From: Lyngbya sp. PCC 8106
Lineage (GTDB): Bacteria; Cyanobacteriota; Cyanobacteriia; Cyanobacteriales; Microcoleaceae
Direction of reading: 5' to 3'
DNA: 64,000 nt
Assembly: GCF_000169095.1 (NCBI RefSeq)
Contig: NZ_AAVU01000020.1
Location: 1-64,000, forward strand
Both the position numbers and the translations under genes were made by a program. Each line of letters begins with the position of its first letter. The first letter of the stretch is position 1. Below, one piece after another: positions 52,417 to 61,615 of this stretch. The notes below the pieces were generated by a model, which made no database searches, had not been told where the DNA came from, and saw only the letters and a list, made by a program, of their open reading frames with translations.

Positions 52417-52551
52417 AGTAGCCATGTATTTATGTCTTTCAAACATTGCCTAGTTGGGTTCAATTTAGGCAATGTATAATGAAGGGAGAAACAGATCATA
52501 AAGCTTTCAGCTATTCTTACCCAACCACCCCAACTTCCCTTTTCGGCAAAG

Positions 52552-53133
52552 ATGGTTTCTCACCCTCATCCCCCTGTAAAAGTAGCGTCAAAGCGAGAGC
52601 GGGAATATTTGCGTCCCAAGGAAGTGGAAGCAATTCACAAAGCAGCGCATTCATTTGGAAGACACGGAGTTCGAGATGCAGCCATTATTTTACTAATGTT
52701 TCGGCATGGACTTCGCACCGCAGAGTTAGTTTCTCTGAAATGGTCACAAATTGATTTGAACGACGGCTATATAGAGATTATAAGAGTAAAACACGGGCAT
52801 GATAGCACTCATCCCCTACGCGCTCCTGAATTGAGGTCATTACGTCAGATTAAACGAGATTATCCTGAAACTCAGTATGTGTTCGTCTCCGAGCGCAAAG
52901 CCCCCCTCTCCACCCGAACTATCCGTCACATTATCGCCAGAGCCGGAGAATTAGCCGGACTTAAAGAATCTGTTTATCCTCATCAACTGCGTCATGCTTG
53001 TGGCTATTATCTTGCTTCACTTGGACATGATACCAGAGCGATTCAAGACTACTTAGGACATAAGAACATTCACCATACAGTCCGCTACACGCAGATGTCC
53101 CCCCAAAGATTTGAATCTTTTTGGACAGATTGA
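52552..53133 (+). CDS. Short tyrosine recombinase (TnpI/FimB-like)
   Basis: 193 residues, a catalytic-domain-only recombinase. The conserved Arg is in MFRHGLRTAELVSL near residue 56, then PHQLRHACGYYLASLGHD near 144, GHKNIHHTVRY near 169 and the nucleophilic Tyr at about 179. It probably resolves cointegrates of this Tn3 element, which has no serine resolvase. It lies 60 bp before tnpA on the same strand. Its length and FimB-like form differ from the longer recombinase of element 1. Confidence 0.85.
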   Translation: MVSHPHPPVKVASKREREYLRPKEVEAIHKAAHSFGRHGVRDAAIILLMFRHGLRTAELVSLKWSQIDLNDGYIEIIRVKHGHDSTHPLRAPELRSLRQIKRDYPETQYVFVSERKAPLSTRTIRHIIARAGELAGLKESVYPHQLRHACGYYLASLGHDTRAIQDYLGHKNIHHTVRYTQMSPQRFESFWTD

Positions 53134-53193
53134 GCGGTTAAGAGCGATAACAATACTCCTGTAAACTGAAAATAACCATCTTTTTTCTCACTC

Positions 53194-56100
53194 GTGGCAT
53201 CAATTGAACGCACAGCTTATCCCAGATTCAAACGGTACTATACCGTCAATGAACTCGATAAAATTTACACTCCCACGAGGATAGAGATAGCATTCGCCTT
53301 AAAAGTTACGGCTGGGGAAGAAAACTATTTTAATTTGCTAGTTTTACTCAAAGTATTTCAGAGATTAGGCTATTTCCCCCAAATAACGGACATCCCTCTT
53401 GCTATGATCAACCAGATTCGGACGGTACTGGATCTTCTTGAAGATAGAAGTTTTAGCTATCAATATCCACCAACTTTATCCCGTCATAAAAAAGCGATTC
53501 GCTTCTATCTCCAGGTGAGTCCTTTTAATCAAAAAGGCAAGGCTCTAATCACAGCAGTTATCACTGAATCAGCATTAAGGATGGATAATCCAGCCGATTT
53601 AATCAATGTAGCCATTGAAGAGGTTGTCAAAGAACGCTATGAACTTCCTGGTTTTAATACCTTAGACCGTTTAGTTAATCATCTCAGAAAAGAAGTAAAC
53701 CAACAGATATTCTCCCAGGTAATTAGTCAGCTTAATCCTGAAGATATCGAGCGATTAAAGGATTTATTAGATAATTACGCAGCCGTTGAACGCAGTCCTT
53801 ATAATGACCTGAAAAAACTTCCTCAAAAATCAAGTCGAAATCATCTTAATGATTTAATTGTCCATTTAACTTGGTTAGAAACGCTGGGAGAAATCGCTCC
53901 CTATCTTCAAGGACTAACTAGGGCGAAAATCAAACATTTTACCTCTGAAGCTAAAGCTCTTACTGCTTCGGAGATGAAAGATATTACTCTAAATAAGCAA
54001 TTAACCTTACTTCTTTGCCTCATTTATTCTGCTCAAGTGCAGACTCGCGATTACCTAGTATAAATGTTCCTCAAGCAGATGAAAAAAATCCATAATCTGG
54101 CTATTGAGGAATTAGACTCTATCAGAAAAAGACAGCAGATAACTACAGAAAAATTAGTATCTGTCCTCACCGATGTTTTAGTAGTTTTCAATGAAGATGT
54201 CCCCGATTCAAAACCATTAGAGCAATTGCAAACTATCTTCAAGCAAACGGGAGGAGTTGAACAACTATTAACTGAGTGTGAAGAAATTAATGCTGATCAA
54301 GGGAATAATTATTTTCCTTGATTATGGCGGTTTTATAAAAGTCATCGTAGTGCCTTCTTTCGATTATTTAAGTTCCTGAAGATAGAATCTACCAGTAGTG
54401 ACGATAAATTGGTAAAAGCCGTGGAAGTTTTACTGTCTAATTCCCATCGCCGAGGTGAGTGGATAGGAACGGAAGTTGATTGATCTTTTATTTCACAGCA
54501 ATGGCAAAAGTTAGTGATAGTTCAATCTAAGGATGTCACTAAAGTGATGCGTCGCCATTTCGAGATTTGTATTTTTTCTTATGTAGCTACTGAACTAAAG
54601 TCAGGGGATATTTGTGTCTTGAACAGTGGGGCTTATGCTGATTATCGAGAACAATTACTTTCTTGGAATGACTGTCAGCCATTGGTTGAAGCATATTGTC
54701 AACAATTAGGCTTTCCTACTCAGGCTGAAAATTTTGTCGAGAATCTAAAAAATTCATTAACCCAAACAGCATCGGAAATAGATCTAGGCTATCCCAACAA
54801 TACATCTGTTGTTATTAGCGAGCAAGGAGAACCTGTTTTAAAACGTCCATTAGCTAATCGTGAGAGTGCTTCTCTCAAAAACTTAGAGGCTGTAATTTCT
54901 GAAAGAATGCCAGAGCGTAATTTAATTGATATTCTTAGAGATGTGGACTATTGGACAAATTTTACTCGACATTTTGGTCCAATGAGTGGTTCTGATTCAA
55001 AATTAGAACGGTCTACAGAACGCTATTTATTAACCACTTTTACTTATGGATGCAATTTAGGAGCGGCGCAAGCGGCACGTCAGATGAGAGGCGTTGTTAC
55101 GTCAAGAATGATCACTTTTGTTAATCAGAGACATATTAGTTTAAAAGGACTCAATGCTGCTCTAGTTGATATTATCAATCGCTACAATATGATGCCTTTA
55201 ACTAAGTTATGGGGAGATGGTACGACGGCTGCTGCTGATGGAACTAAATATGATCTCTACGAGCAAAATTTACTTTCGGAATATCATATTCGCTATGGTG
55301 GTTATGGTGGGATTGCTTATCATCATGTTGCTGATAGTTATATAGCTCTGTTTAGTCACAGGTTCACCGGAATTGAATTCCGGTGCTTGCCTGTGACCGC
55401 GTGCTGCGGTCATTTTATTCCTTGTGGAACTTGGGAAGCTGTATATATTATTGAGGGACTTCTCAAGCATAAATCGGAAATTCAACCTTCGATTATTCAT
55501 GCTGATACTCAAGGACAGTCTACTCCTGTTTTTGCTTGATCATATTTATTAGGTATTCAACTTATGCCTCGCATTAGAAATTGGCAAGATTTAGTTTTTT
55601 ATCGTCCTGAGAAGGAGACAGTTGATCAGCAGATTTATTCTCTATTTAAAGGGGTAATTAATTGGCAACTTATCAAAACTCATTGGTCAGATTTATGGCG
55701 AGTGGTTCTTTCTATTAAATCAGGCAAAATTTCGGCGGATATGTTGTTACGAAAGTTGGCAAACTATAGTCGGAAGAATAAACTTTATCAAGCGTTTCGA
55801 GAGTTAGGCAGAGTTATTAGAACTGTTTTTTTGTGACAGTTCATCTCTGACCAAAAGTTACGTCAAAAAATTACAGCAATGACTAATAAAGTAGAAGCTT
55901 ATAATGGCTTTTCTAAATGGTTTTGCTTTGGAGGGGAAGGGGTGATTGCTAGTAATGACCCTGAACAGCAAGAGAAGACGATTAAGTACGGTGATTTAGT
56001 AGCTAATGCTGTTATTTTCCATAATGTGGTTGATTTAACTGAGGTTTTGCTTCAGCTAAGAAAAGAAGGTTTTTTCTGGGAGCGTGAAGAAATAGCTGCT

Positions 56101-56205
56101 TTGAGTCCTTATTTAACCAGTCATATTAAGCGTTTTGGCGATTATCTAATTGCTCTCGATACGATTCCACAAGCACTAGATGAAAAGTTAAATTTAGGCT
56201 TCTGA
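53194..56205 (+). pseudogene. tnpA: Tn3-family transposase TnpA with five in-frame stop codons and no frameshift
   Basis: 1,004 codons read in one frame from GTG 53194 (MASIERTAYPRFKRYYTVNE) to 56205. Stops occur at 54061 (TAA), 54319, 54481, 55537 and 55834 (all TGA). The four TGA sites read NYFP*LWRFY, EVD*SFISQQW, PVFA*SYLLG and VFL*QFISD; Tn3 relatives have Leu there. The catalytic motifs GDGTTAAADGTKY, IIHADTQGQS and TNKVEAYNGFSKW are intact. An 18-residue insertion (RFTGIEFRCLPVTACCGH) comes from a 50-bp palindromic element. Either a decayed gene or a recoded one. Confidence 0.9.
55355..55412. mobile_element. 50-bp double-hairpin element, copy B, with 4-bp target duplication
   Basis: Target tetramer GTCA at 55355-55358 and 55409-55412. 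The element (55359-55408) begins CAGGTT, then arm CACCGGAATT, one G, arm AATTCCGGTG, CTTG and CCTG. TGAC, the reverse complement of the target tetramer, follows, then CGC, five bases (GTGCT) and GCG. Removing 54 bp restores the conserved ALFSHFIPCG of the transposase. Same layout as copy A, with compensated changes in the arms. Confidence 0.88.
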
Positions 56206-56214
56206 GTAATTTTG

Positions 56215-56265
56215 TTACACAACTTTACATTGTGATAAATTTTGCGCGTATCTTGTCCTTACCCC
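56215..56265 (-). repeat. Right terminal inverted repeat of Tn3 element 2
   Basis: Inverted counterpart of 52366-52416; ends CTTGTCCTTACCCC at 56265. Confidence 0.9.
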
Positions 56266-56361
56266 TATTACGCTGAGTCTAATAAGTCCCGTTTCCACCA
56301 AGTTAAGACCGCTTTTGTAGTGCTTGCAGCGATTACAGGAGTAAGTATTTCATGGCTTTAA
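56266..56361 (+). pseudogene. 3' remnant of a small membrane-protein gene at the Tn3 right flank
   Basis: An open frame starting directly at the transposon end reads YYAESNKSRFHQVKTAFVVL and ends with a hydrophobic AAITGVSISWL before TAA at 56359. It overlaps the start of the next gene (56352) by ten bases, as in coupled genes. Its 5' part was displaced by the transposon. Confidence 0.5.
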
Positions 56362-56777
56362 TCTCAATTCCTGATCGTGTTGATAGACGGGTGAGCTTCT
56401 GGCTAGGTTGTACCGGACTGTTATCTGTCCTTTCACTGTCCCCAAACGTTGACATCTTTTGGAAGACAATGGCATCATCAACCGCCCTCGGTTGTGCAGT
56501 CCTAGCCTATGATACTAACCACAAAAACAAACCCATTGCTATCAGTGAACGGCAACGGGTAGACTCAGAAATAAATATCTTGACCGATTTTATCACGGCA
56601 CAGGAAACCAGTCAGACAGAGGAAATTCAATATGACCTGTTGACCCAAATTGAGCAGTTCTTCAACAAAGGCAACCGACAACCTGAACCGACTGTTGAAC
56701 CTGAACCTTTACAGCACACACCCGTTCTCTCAGAAGTGATTGAACCCAAACTGGTGGACGAACACGACCACAACTAG
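56352..56777 (+). CDS. Small membrane protein, plasmid-type hypothetical
   Basis: 141 residues. Two hydrophobic segments at about 17-32 (FWLGCTGLLSVLSLS) and 36-56 precede a polar, acidic tail rich in Pro/Glu (RQPEPTVEPEPLQ). No known family. It overlaps the upstream remnant and is followed by a terminator. The genes from here to 57695 resemble the small orphan genes of cyanobacterial plasmids. Confidence 0.55.
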   Translation: MALISIPDRVDRRVSFWLGCTGLLSVLSLSPNVDIFWKTMASSTALGCAVLAYDTNHKNKPIAISERQRVDSEINILTDFITAQETSQTEEIQYDLLTQIEQFFNKGNRQPEPTVEPEPLQHTPVLSEVIEPKLVDEHDHN

Positions 56778-56788
56778 AACACAATTGC

Positions 56789-56813
56789 AAGGGGTCTAAA
56801 CAGCCCCTTTTTA
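56789..56813 (+). terminator. Rho-independent terminator
   Basis: AAGGGG pairs with CCCCTT around TCTAAACAG, with a T run at the 3' side. It follows the gene ending at 56777. Confidence 0.75.
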
Positions 56814-56821
56814 TCCAGTCA

Positions 56822-57133
56822 ATGAGTTTAGAATATCTAAGCGCAATGAATAGACTTAGAGCAAAAAACATAGTCGGTAGTGTGATGATTGGTGGGATGG
56901 CATTCTTTGTACTTGAGACATCTTGGATACCTGCGGAAATCAAGGTGATTATAGGTTTTACTGGTGGGATTTTTGTTGGGGCTATGACTCAAGTTGACTA
57001 CGCTGAACACTGGGAAAGTCAACGCACAATTGACCGCGTATCTGATCACCTGAATCGCCAACTTAACGAACAGAAAACAGTCACAGTTATGAGATTGTTA
57101 ACTCTGTTAGAGGAAATGAAGGACAAACCATGA
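56822..57133 (+). CDS. Small membrane protein, plasmid-type hypothetical
   Basis: 103 residues. Two hydrophobic segments at about 18-32 and 39-55 (IGFTGGIFVGAMTQ) and a charged helical C terminus (RTIDRVSDHLNRQLNEQKTV). The architecture (two helices, then a soluble helix) parallels the preceding gene. No ribosome-binding site stands out and the start is only 9 bp after the terminator. Unknown function. Confidence 0.5.
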   Translation: MSLEYLSAMNRLRAKNIVGSVMIGGMAFFVLETSWIPAEIKVIIGFTGGIFVGAMTQVDYAEHWESQRTIDRVSDHLNRQLNEQKTVTVMRLLTLLEEMKDKP

Positions 57134-57342
57134 GACTCTTGAAAATTGGGTATCATCCCAACATCATTATTGACAACTTAATCTGTGGTTGGAAGTATTT
57201 TAGCCACGCTTATATGTGTTGGCGTTGTCTTCACAATCATAAGTATGATTCAATATAATTAGCTAACTTCAAAAAAGGCTTTGAGCATTGTATCTCATAC
57301 AGTTGGTCTGTTAATTTTCCAGATTATTAGTGGAGTCAGGAA

Positions 57343-57453
57343 ATGAGTAAATCTGAAAAACCCAAAAAAGAAGTGAGTCAGTCGAAAGACGATCAACTGA
57401 CCCCATTTGAGCGGCTTTTTTTGAAGAATGGTGTATTATTCAGCAATGGGTAA
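57343..57453 (+). CDS. Possible 36-aa basic protein
   Basis: Behind GGAGTCAGGAA an ATG opens a frame of about 36 codons beginning MSKSEK and ending NGVLFSNG, rich in Lys. The adenine run near 57356 makes the frame sensitive to one-base errors. It ends 5 bp before the next gene, so an operon is plausible. Confidence 0.3.
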   Translation: MSKSEKPKKEVSQSKDDQLTPFERLFLKNGVLFSNG

Positions 57454-57458
57454 CGGCA

Positions 57459-57695
57459 ATGAAAGTTAAAGAAATTGAGTTCGGATTAAATGCCAATTTA
57501 GGCAACTACGAATCAGCCAAATTGTCTTTAAGAGTTGAACTAGAGGACGGGGAAGATTACAAACAGTCTCTTGCCAAACTCAAACAAGAGGTTGTTCAAC
57601 TCATGGGCGGTGATACTTCCATTATGAGAAGGCTAGCCACTGATGAACATACTCAAGAATTAGTCAAAGAAATTCGGGACGTTCAACGGGAGTAG
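57459..57695 (+). CDS. Small conserved hypothetical protein
   Basis: 78 residues with a beta-rich first half (MKVKEIEFGLNANLGNYESA, KLSLRVELEDGEDY) and a helical second half (SLAKLKQEVVQLMGG). The pattern resembles small plasmid or phage proteins used with replication genes. It has no named family known to me. Confidence 0.55.
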   Translation: MKVKEIEFGLNANLGNYESAKLSLRVELEDGEDYKQSLAKLKQEVVQLMGGDTSIMRRLATDEHTQELVKEIRDVQRE

Positions 57696-57775
57696 CAAAA
57701 GCTTCATCCAATTCTGTAGATTTAAAATTATCCATTTCTTCAACATCTCCAATTATTTTAGAAGGCAGATGGGTG

Positions 57776-57870
57776 AACGAAGGCAGATGGCAGATGGCAG
57801 ATGGCAGAGGGTTAGATAAATGCAGAGAGCGAGATAAAATGCAGAGGACTGGATAAATACTGGAACCCGA
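57776..57870. repeat. Low-complexity GCAGATG repeats
   Basis: Short direct repeats of GGCAGATG and variants (GATGGCAGATGGCAG) just outside the left inverted repeat of the tni transposon. Similar CTGCC-rich runs flank the right end. Confidence 0.6.
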
Positions 57871-57918
57871 ACACACACTTGAAATGAAGCATTAATTTAA
57901 CTGCATTCCTTCTGCCCT

Positions 57919-58122
57919 CTGCCTCCTGCCCTCTGCCTTCGCTAATTGTAGTTGCTTGCAAACAGAAACGCTCATGCTCGCAAACAAGACAATTTCCTGC
58001 TCACATTAGCTGCAAATATAAATGGCTTTATGCTCAGATTGTTTTGCAAATAAGCCCACATTATTGCAAATTGCTCACAAACAAGATTTAATGCTCACAT
58101 TAAGTGCAAATAGACTATAACC
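57919..58122 (+). repeat. Left inverted repeat of the tni-type transposon
   Basis: About 204 bp, the reverse complement of 61781-61984. Contains TGCTCGCAAACAAG, TGCTCACAAACAAG and TGCTTGCAAAC as one motif in three versions. Confidence 0.85.
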
Positions 58123-58154
58123 TTTGAAAATTCTTTGAGTCTCACCTTCAGAAG

Positions 58155-58655
58155 CTAACTGGAGAGGGGGATTCCCGCCTGCAAGATTTTGTCCATAAAT
58201 TCTTGAGTTTGATTTTTCGGAAGCTGACCATTTAGAAAAGACTGCACTTCTCCCGGCTTCACTTGCAAAAGCTGAGACAATGTTTTTAAGTTATAACCCT
58301 GACGCATAAGTTGCGGTTCTAAATTGTTCAAACTTTCCACTAAAACTTGTTCAACCACATCAACAGTCACCACTTTTTGACCCACTTCAAAAGCTTGTTC
58401 AAACGCTTGCTTTAGATACTGTTTAACTTGCAACGGTGTCACCAGCTTGCTCACCAGTAAGTCCAGCGCATCTTCTGTGATTAACTCCAGATATTCCACA
58501 TCTTCCTGTGTCGCTTCTTTCAACAACCATTCAACATACTCTCGCTTGCAGTTTTTTATTCCCTCCAACATAAAAATACTGCGGACTCTCCCCCCAATTC
58601 TTCAAGAACGGGCTGTTGAGGTCATTCTCAGCTTCGGATGTCGGCGTTATAATGG
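58155..58655 (-). pseudogene. C-terminal part of a TniB/ExeA-like AAA ATPase, frameshifted
   Basis: The frame 58155-58571 encodes KEATQEDVEYLELITEDALD, VTPLQVKQYLKQAFEQAFEV and a helical end: the lid domain of a TniB/ExeA-type ATPase. Reading further upstream and correcting one base in a G run near 58590 gives PVLEELGG-RVRSIFMLEGI, and one more correction near 58625 gives HPKLRNDLNSP, both family landmarks. The N-terminal part of the same gene lies at 59086. The gap between them is filled by the four-helix-bundle gene and ATCCATT repeats. Confidence 0.7.
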
Positions 58656-58680
58656 ATAATTGATAATGGATAATTGATAA
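58650..58680. repeat. TAATGGATAATTG repeats left of the four-helix-bundle gene
   Basis: Repeats of ATAATGGATAATTGATAATG run into the start codon at 58674. Their inverted counterparts ATCCATTATCCATT lie at about 59066-59098. Confidence 0.75.
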
Positions 58681-59057
58681 TTATGAAAAATAATGTAGTT
58701 AAAGAAAAGTCATTTGAATTTGCATTACGAATTGTTAAATTGTCAAAGTATCTTAATCAAGACAAACAAGAGTATGTTTTATCAAAACAGTTACTTCGTA
58801 GTGGTACGGCAATTGGAGCTTTGGTGCGTGAAGCTGAACACGCTGAAAGTCGTGCCGACTTTGCACATAAAATGGCTATTGCTCTGAAAGAAGCCAATGA
58901 AACTCTATATTGGTTAGAGCTATTACATCAAGCAGATTACATCGATGTCAGAGGATTTAACTCAATTAGTCAAGACTGTATAGAACTCTTAAAACTTCTG
59001 ACAAGTATTGTCAAAACAGCCAAATCAAACAACCAATTACCAATTGATAATTGCTGA
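58674..59057 (+). CDS. Four-helix-bundle protein (23S rRNA intervening-sequence type)
   Basis: 127 residues, four predicted helices. Landmarks are FALRIVKLSKYLNQDKQEYV, LSKQLLRSGTAIGALVREAE, HAESRADFAHKMAIALKEAN and ETLYWLELLHQADYI, all typical of the S23/IVP family. Such proteins are encoded inside 23S rRNA insertions in some bacteria but are also common in cyanobacterial genomes. Here it is inserted, with TAATGGAT repeats on both sides, into the tniB gene on the opposite strand. Molecular function is unknown. Confidence 0.85.
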   Translation: MIIMKNNVVKEKSFEFALRIVKLSKYLNQDKQEYVLSKQLLRSGTAIGALVREAEHAESRADFAHKMAIALKEANETLYWLELLHQADYIDVRGFNSISQDCIELLKLLTSIVKTAKSNNQLPIDNC

Positions 59058-59065
59058 AAAATAAT

Positions 59066-59098
59066 TATCCATTATCCATTATCCATTATCCATTATTA
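59066..59098. repeat. ATCCATT tandem repeats right of the four-helix-bundle gene
   Basis: Four copies of ATTATCC/ATTATCCATT in tandem, the inverted form of the repeats at 58650-58680. They mark the insertion boundaries. Confidence 0.75.
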
Positions 59099-59337
59099 AT
59101 ATCTACAGATATCGAACGGGAAACTACCACTTTAGCCTCTTGCTTTAATTCCCGTTGAACTTGCAATAATAATGTGGTTTTTCCACTGCCGACAATTCCC
59201 GACAGTACAATTAATCCTCCTCGACTCAAATCTCGTTTGAGACTTTTCATCAGTTGATTATTTTCAGGAGTTTCAAAGTATCCTAAATACTCAAAGGTCT
59301 GTTGAAACTGGAAAAAGTTGATTACTTCATCTTGCAT
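59086..59337 (-). pseudogene. N-terminal part of TniB-like AAA ATPase
   Basis: 83 codons. MQDEVINFFQFQQTFEYLGY is followed by Walker A GIVGSGKTT near residue 46-54, then the frame ends inside the ATCCATT repeats. The ATG (59337) overlaps the transposase end by 11 bp, which is the usual coupling between transposase and ATPase. The C-terminal part lies at 58155. Confidence 0.75.
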
Positions 59338-60976
59338 TGTGACGCTCCGATGAAGTTTGGAAGTAACCCTTGATTTTTGCCATCACTTCTTTTCGATTTA
59401 GGGTTTGAGCTAAAATTTCATCAACATCTGCCATTTGTTCTGAAGTTAATCTTGCCAGGGCATAGCCTAAGTATTCAGCAATGGCAAGTTTGGCTGCAAT
59501 AGTATTAGCAAAGGTTAGTTCTTGAAAAGGGTCCGGGTCTACAAACGGTTGGACAGGCAGTTCAATTTTTTCCACAGAGTTTGAGAAAGTCTTCAAACCA
59601 TTAATAGAATTTGGAAGGGATATTTGTTTGGCTAAAGCTTCAATGCGGTCGGCTCGGGTTTGAGTGCGAGTTTTCTTGAGATGACGATAACGATGCAAGG
59701 GTATGGGGCCACCAATCTGAGTATAGGGGCCATAGCGTTGGTTTTGATGCTCGACGTAGAGTTCATTGTCGAATAGCCCCCACCACAGCGTCACCGTCTC
59801 TCCTGCTAAGTCGGAGTCTACTTGATAACAAACCCCATCCACACTCACACGAGCATCAATTCCTACTTGACGGCGTTCGGGTTCGCGGGCGAAGGTACAG
59901 AAGCGTTCCCAACTGCACATTTGACGGATATTTTCTGGGGGAAGGTTCGCCAACCAATCTTCCAGGCGGGAGTGGTATGCGCTGCGATGAGGTTTGCTGT
60001 TGTAGTAATGCAGAAATTTCATTAACCCCTCATTTGCTTCCAGTTCGGTTTCGGGTTCTTTGAGGTGATAAAGGGTTTCGTGCATTTCTTTGACGCTGCG
60101 AAAGGGCCTTTCTACTTTTCCTTTGGAACGGGCTGTTACTCTCCGTCCATCTTTGCCATTCGGAAGGTGGGTGCGAACTTCAACGCCCAGAAGATTCATC
60201 ACTTTTTGAAAGACTTGAGAACGCGCTATTGGCCCATTATCCATGTAGAGCATTCGAGGAATGCCTTGAAATGGTAAATCTTTATCGTTTTTTGGGGACA
60301 TGGCAGTAAACAGAAACCGGAGGGCGGCTTCGACATCTTCTCCGTAGACTCCGTGATATTCCATGTAAGCCAACCCGCTGCGGTCATCGACGACGCTGTA
60401 GAGCATTAACAGGGGTTTTCCCCGTCCGGGTTCTATCCAAATGGGATTTTTCAGGTGTTTGAGGTCAGACTGGCTCAAGTCAAAGTGCCAACAGTCGTTG
60501 CTGTGTTCGGCTTCAAACCGAACGGCAGTTGGTTGTCGGGTCATTCGGATGTAGTCGTAGCCCCACTGTTTGAGGTAACGGTCTACGGTTTGTCTTTTAA
60601 GTAAGCCTTTTGTGGGTTGTAAAAAACCTGTGGGGGTGTTCAGTCCCTGTTCTTCCAGCAGACGAATGGCTTCACTGGTGGAAAGGTGACGACCTTTTTT
60701 GTTGGACGTGCAAATTTTCAGAGCCGCAATGGTTTCACAGTATCGTTTCAGGTTCGATGCAGACATCACACGGGGCTGACCTTTATCTGTTCGGTGGGCG
60801 GGTTGGACTGGGGTTCGATTTCTTAATGCTCGATAAACGGTGTCTTCTGAGACTCCGTAGAAGTGGGCAGTTTCTTGAATTAAAGCCCGTCGTTCTGCAC
60901 ATCGAGGGGGATGTAACCCTAACCGTCGTTGTAAGTCAACTAATGCTTCTGTGGGGATTTTTCGTCTGGGCATCAA
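59327..60976 (-). CDS. tniA: DDE integrase-type transposase (TniA/IS481-like)
   Basis: 549 residues. N-terminal HTH region (about 30-60, VSEDTVYRALRNR), then an rve-type core with Asp in CWHFDLSQSD near 168, Asp in MLYMDNGP near 247 and Glu in KGKVERPFRSVKE near 295. A C-terminal Mu-type beta domain (VSVDGVCYQVDSDL) ends the fold. This matches TniA-like transposases that need an AAA partner. It starts 12 bp after the recombinase and overlaps the ATPase start. The gene itself appears intact. Confidence 0.85.
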   Translation of the reverse strand: MMPRRKIPTEALVDLQRRLGLHPPRCAERRALIQETAHFYGVSEDTVYRALRNRTPVQPAHRTDKGQPRVMSASNLKRYCETIAALKICTSNKKGRHLSTSEAIRLLEEQGLNTPTGFLQPTKGLLKRQTVDRYLKQWGYDYIRMTRQPTAVRFEAEHSNDCWHFDLSQSDLKHLKNPIWIEPGRGKPLLMLYSVVDDRSGLAYMEYHGVYGEDVEAALRFLFTAMSPKNDKDLPFQGIPRMLYMDNGPIARSQVFQKVMNLLGVEVRTHLPNGKDGRRVTARSKGKVERPFRSVKEMHETLYHLKEPETELEANEGLMKFLHYYNSKPHRSAYHSRLEDWLANLPPENIRQMCSWERFCTFAREPERRQVGIDARVSVDGVCYQVDSDLAGETVTLWWGLFDNELYVEHQNQRYGPYTQIGGPIPLHRYRHLKKTRTQTRADRIEALAKQISLPNSINGLKTFSNSVEKIELPVQPFVDPDPFQELTFANTIAAKLAIAEYLGYALARLTSEQMADVDEILAQTLNRKEVMAKIKGYFQTSSERHNAR

Positions 60977-60988
60977 CTTTTTCTTCCC

Positions 60989-61615
60989 TCATACTCTAGA
61001 TTTTTTTCGAGGGTGAATGTGCCGCCGTTCCATCCACTGGTAGAGGGTTGAGGGAGAACATTCAACTAATTTGGCAATGGCACGTTTGCTAATTCCTTTT
61101 GCTAAATACCCTCGGATTTCGGCTTCTTTTTCATCAAGTTTTAGATGTACAGCCTTTTGCCCTTTGGGTCGTCCCAATTTCTGTCCTTCGGCTTTACATT
61201 TGGCGAGGGCTTCGGTTGTTCTCAGGGAAATCAATTCTCGTTCAATTTCTGCGGCTAAACCTAAAACGGTGGCTGTAATTCGACTGGACATTGAGCCATC
61301 GAGTACCATCTGCTGTTTGGCGATATGAACGCTAATGCCTCGTTGCATACAGCATTCCAGCATTTCCAAAACTTGCAAGGTTGAACGGGCCATCCGACTG
61401 ATTTCTGCAAAAATCACCACATCTCCTGCTTTGGCGGTTTGAGTCAGCAATTGCCCCACCGCCCTCGACTGCCATTTAATCCTTCCGGAAGTGGCATCTT
61501 CAACAAATTTGAGAGAACCCAAGTTCCGAATATTGGCATACTCGAAAATACCATGACGTTGATTGTTCAAGTCTTGGTGGTCAGTTGAGACTCGCAAGTA
61601 AGCATAAGTGACCAT
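60989..61615 (-). CDS. tniR: Serine recombinase/resolvase (TniR-like)
   Basis: 208 residues. The catalytic Ser is in YAYLRVSTDHQDLNNQRHGI near residue 10; the Arg cluster GDVVIFAEISRMARS follows near 70 and LGLAAEIERELISLRTTEAL near 120. A C-terminal helix-turn-helix (KGISKRAIAKLVECSPSTLY) binds DNA. Small resolvases of this size resolve cointegrates. It is the first gene of the minus-strand set and its start lies about 165 bp inside the right inverted repeat. Confidence 0.92.
   Translation of the reverse strand: MVTYAYLRVSTDHQDLNNQRHGIFEYANIRNLGSLKFVEDATSGRIKWQSRAVGQLLTQTAKAGDVVIFAEISRMARSTLQVLEMLECCMQRGISVHIAKQQMVLDGSMSSRITATVLGLAAEIERELISLRTTEALAKCKAEGQKLGRPKGQKAVHLKLDEKEAEIRGYLAKGISKRAIAKLVECSPSTLYQWMERRHIHPRKKSRV

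Larger units (their letters stand above)
52366..56265. mobile_element. Tn3-family transposon 2 (tyrosine recombinase and tnpA)
   Basis: Bounded by 51-bp inverted repeats. The left end begins GGGGTAAAGACAAGATACGC at 52366, and the right end at 56265 is its inverted counterpart with two mismatches (A/G in GGGGTAARG and G/A in CACRATG). The GGGG terminus fits the Tn3 family. Length 3.9 kb; gene order is recombinase then tnpA, both plus strand. No matching 5-bp target repeat is seen (TGTGA versus TATTA). Confidence 0.9.

Noticed and set aside
52361..56270. Target-site duplication for Tn3 element 2
   Set aside because: TGTGA and TATTA differ, so no duplication can be claimed.
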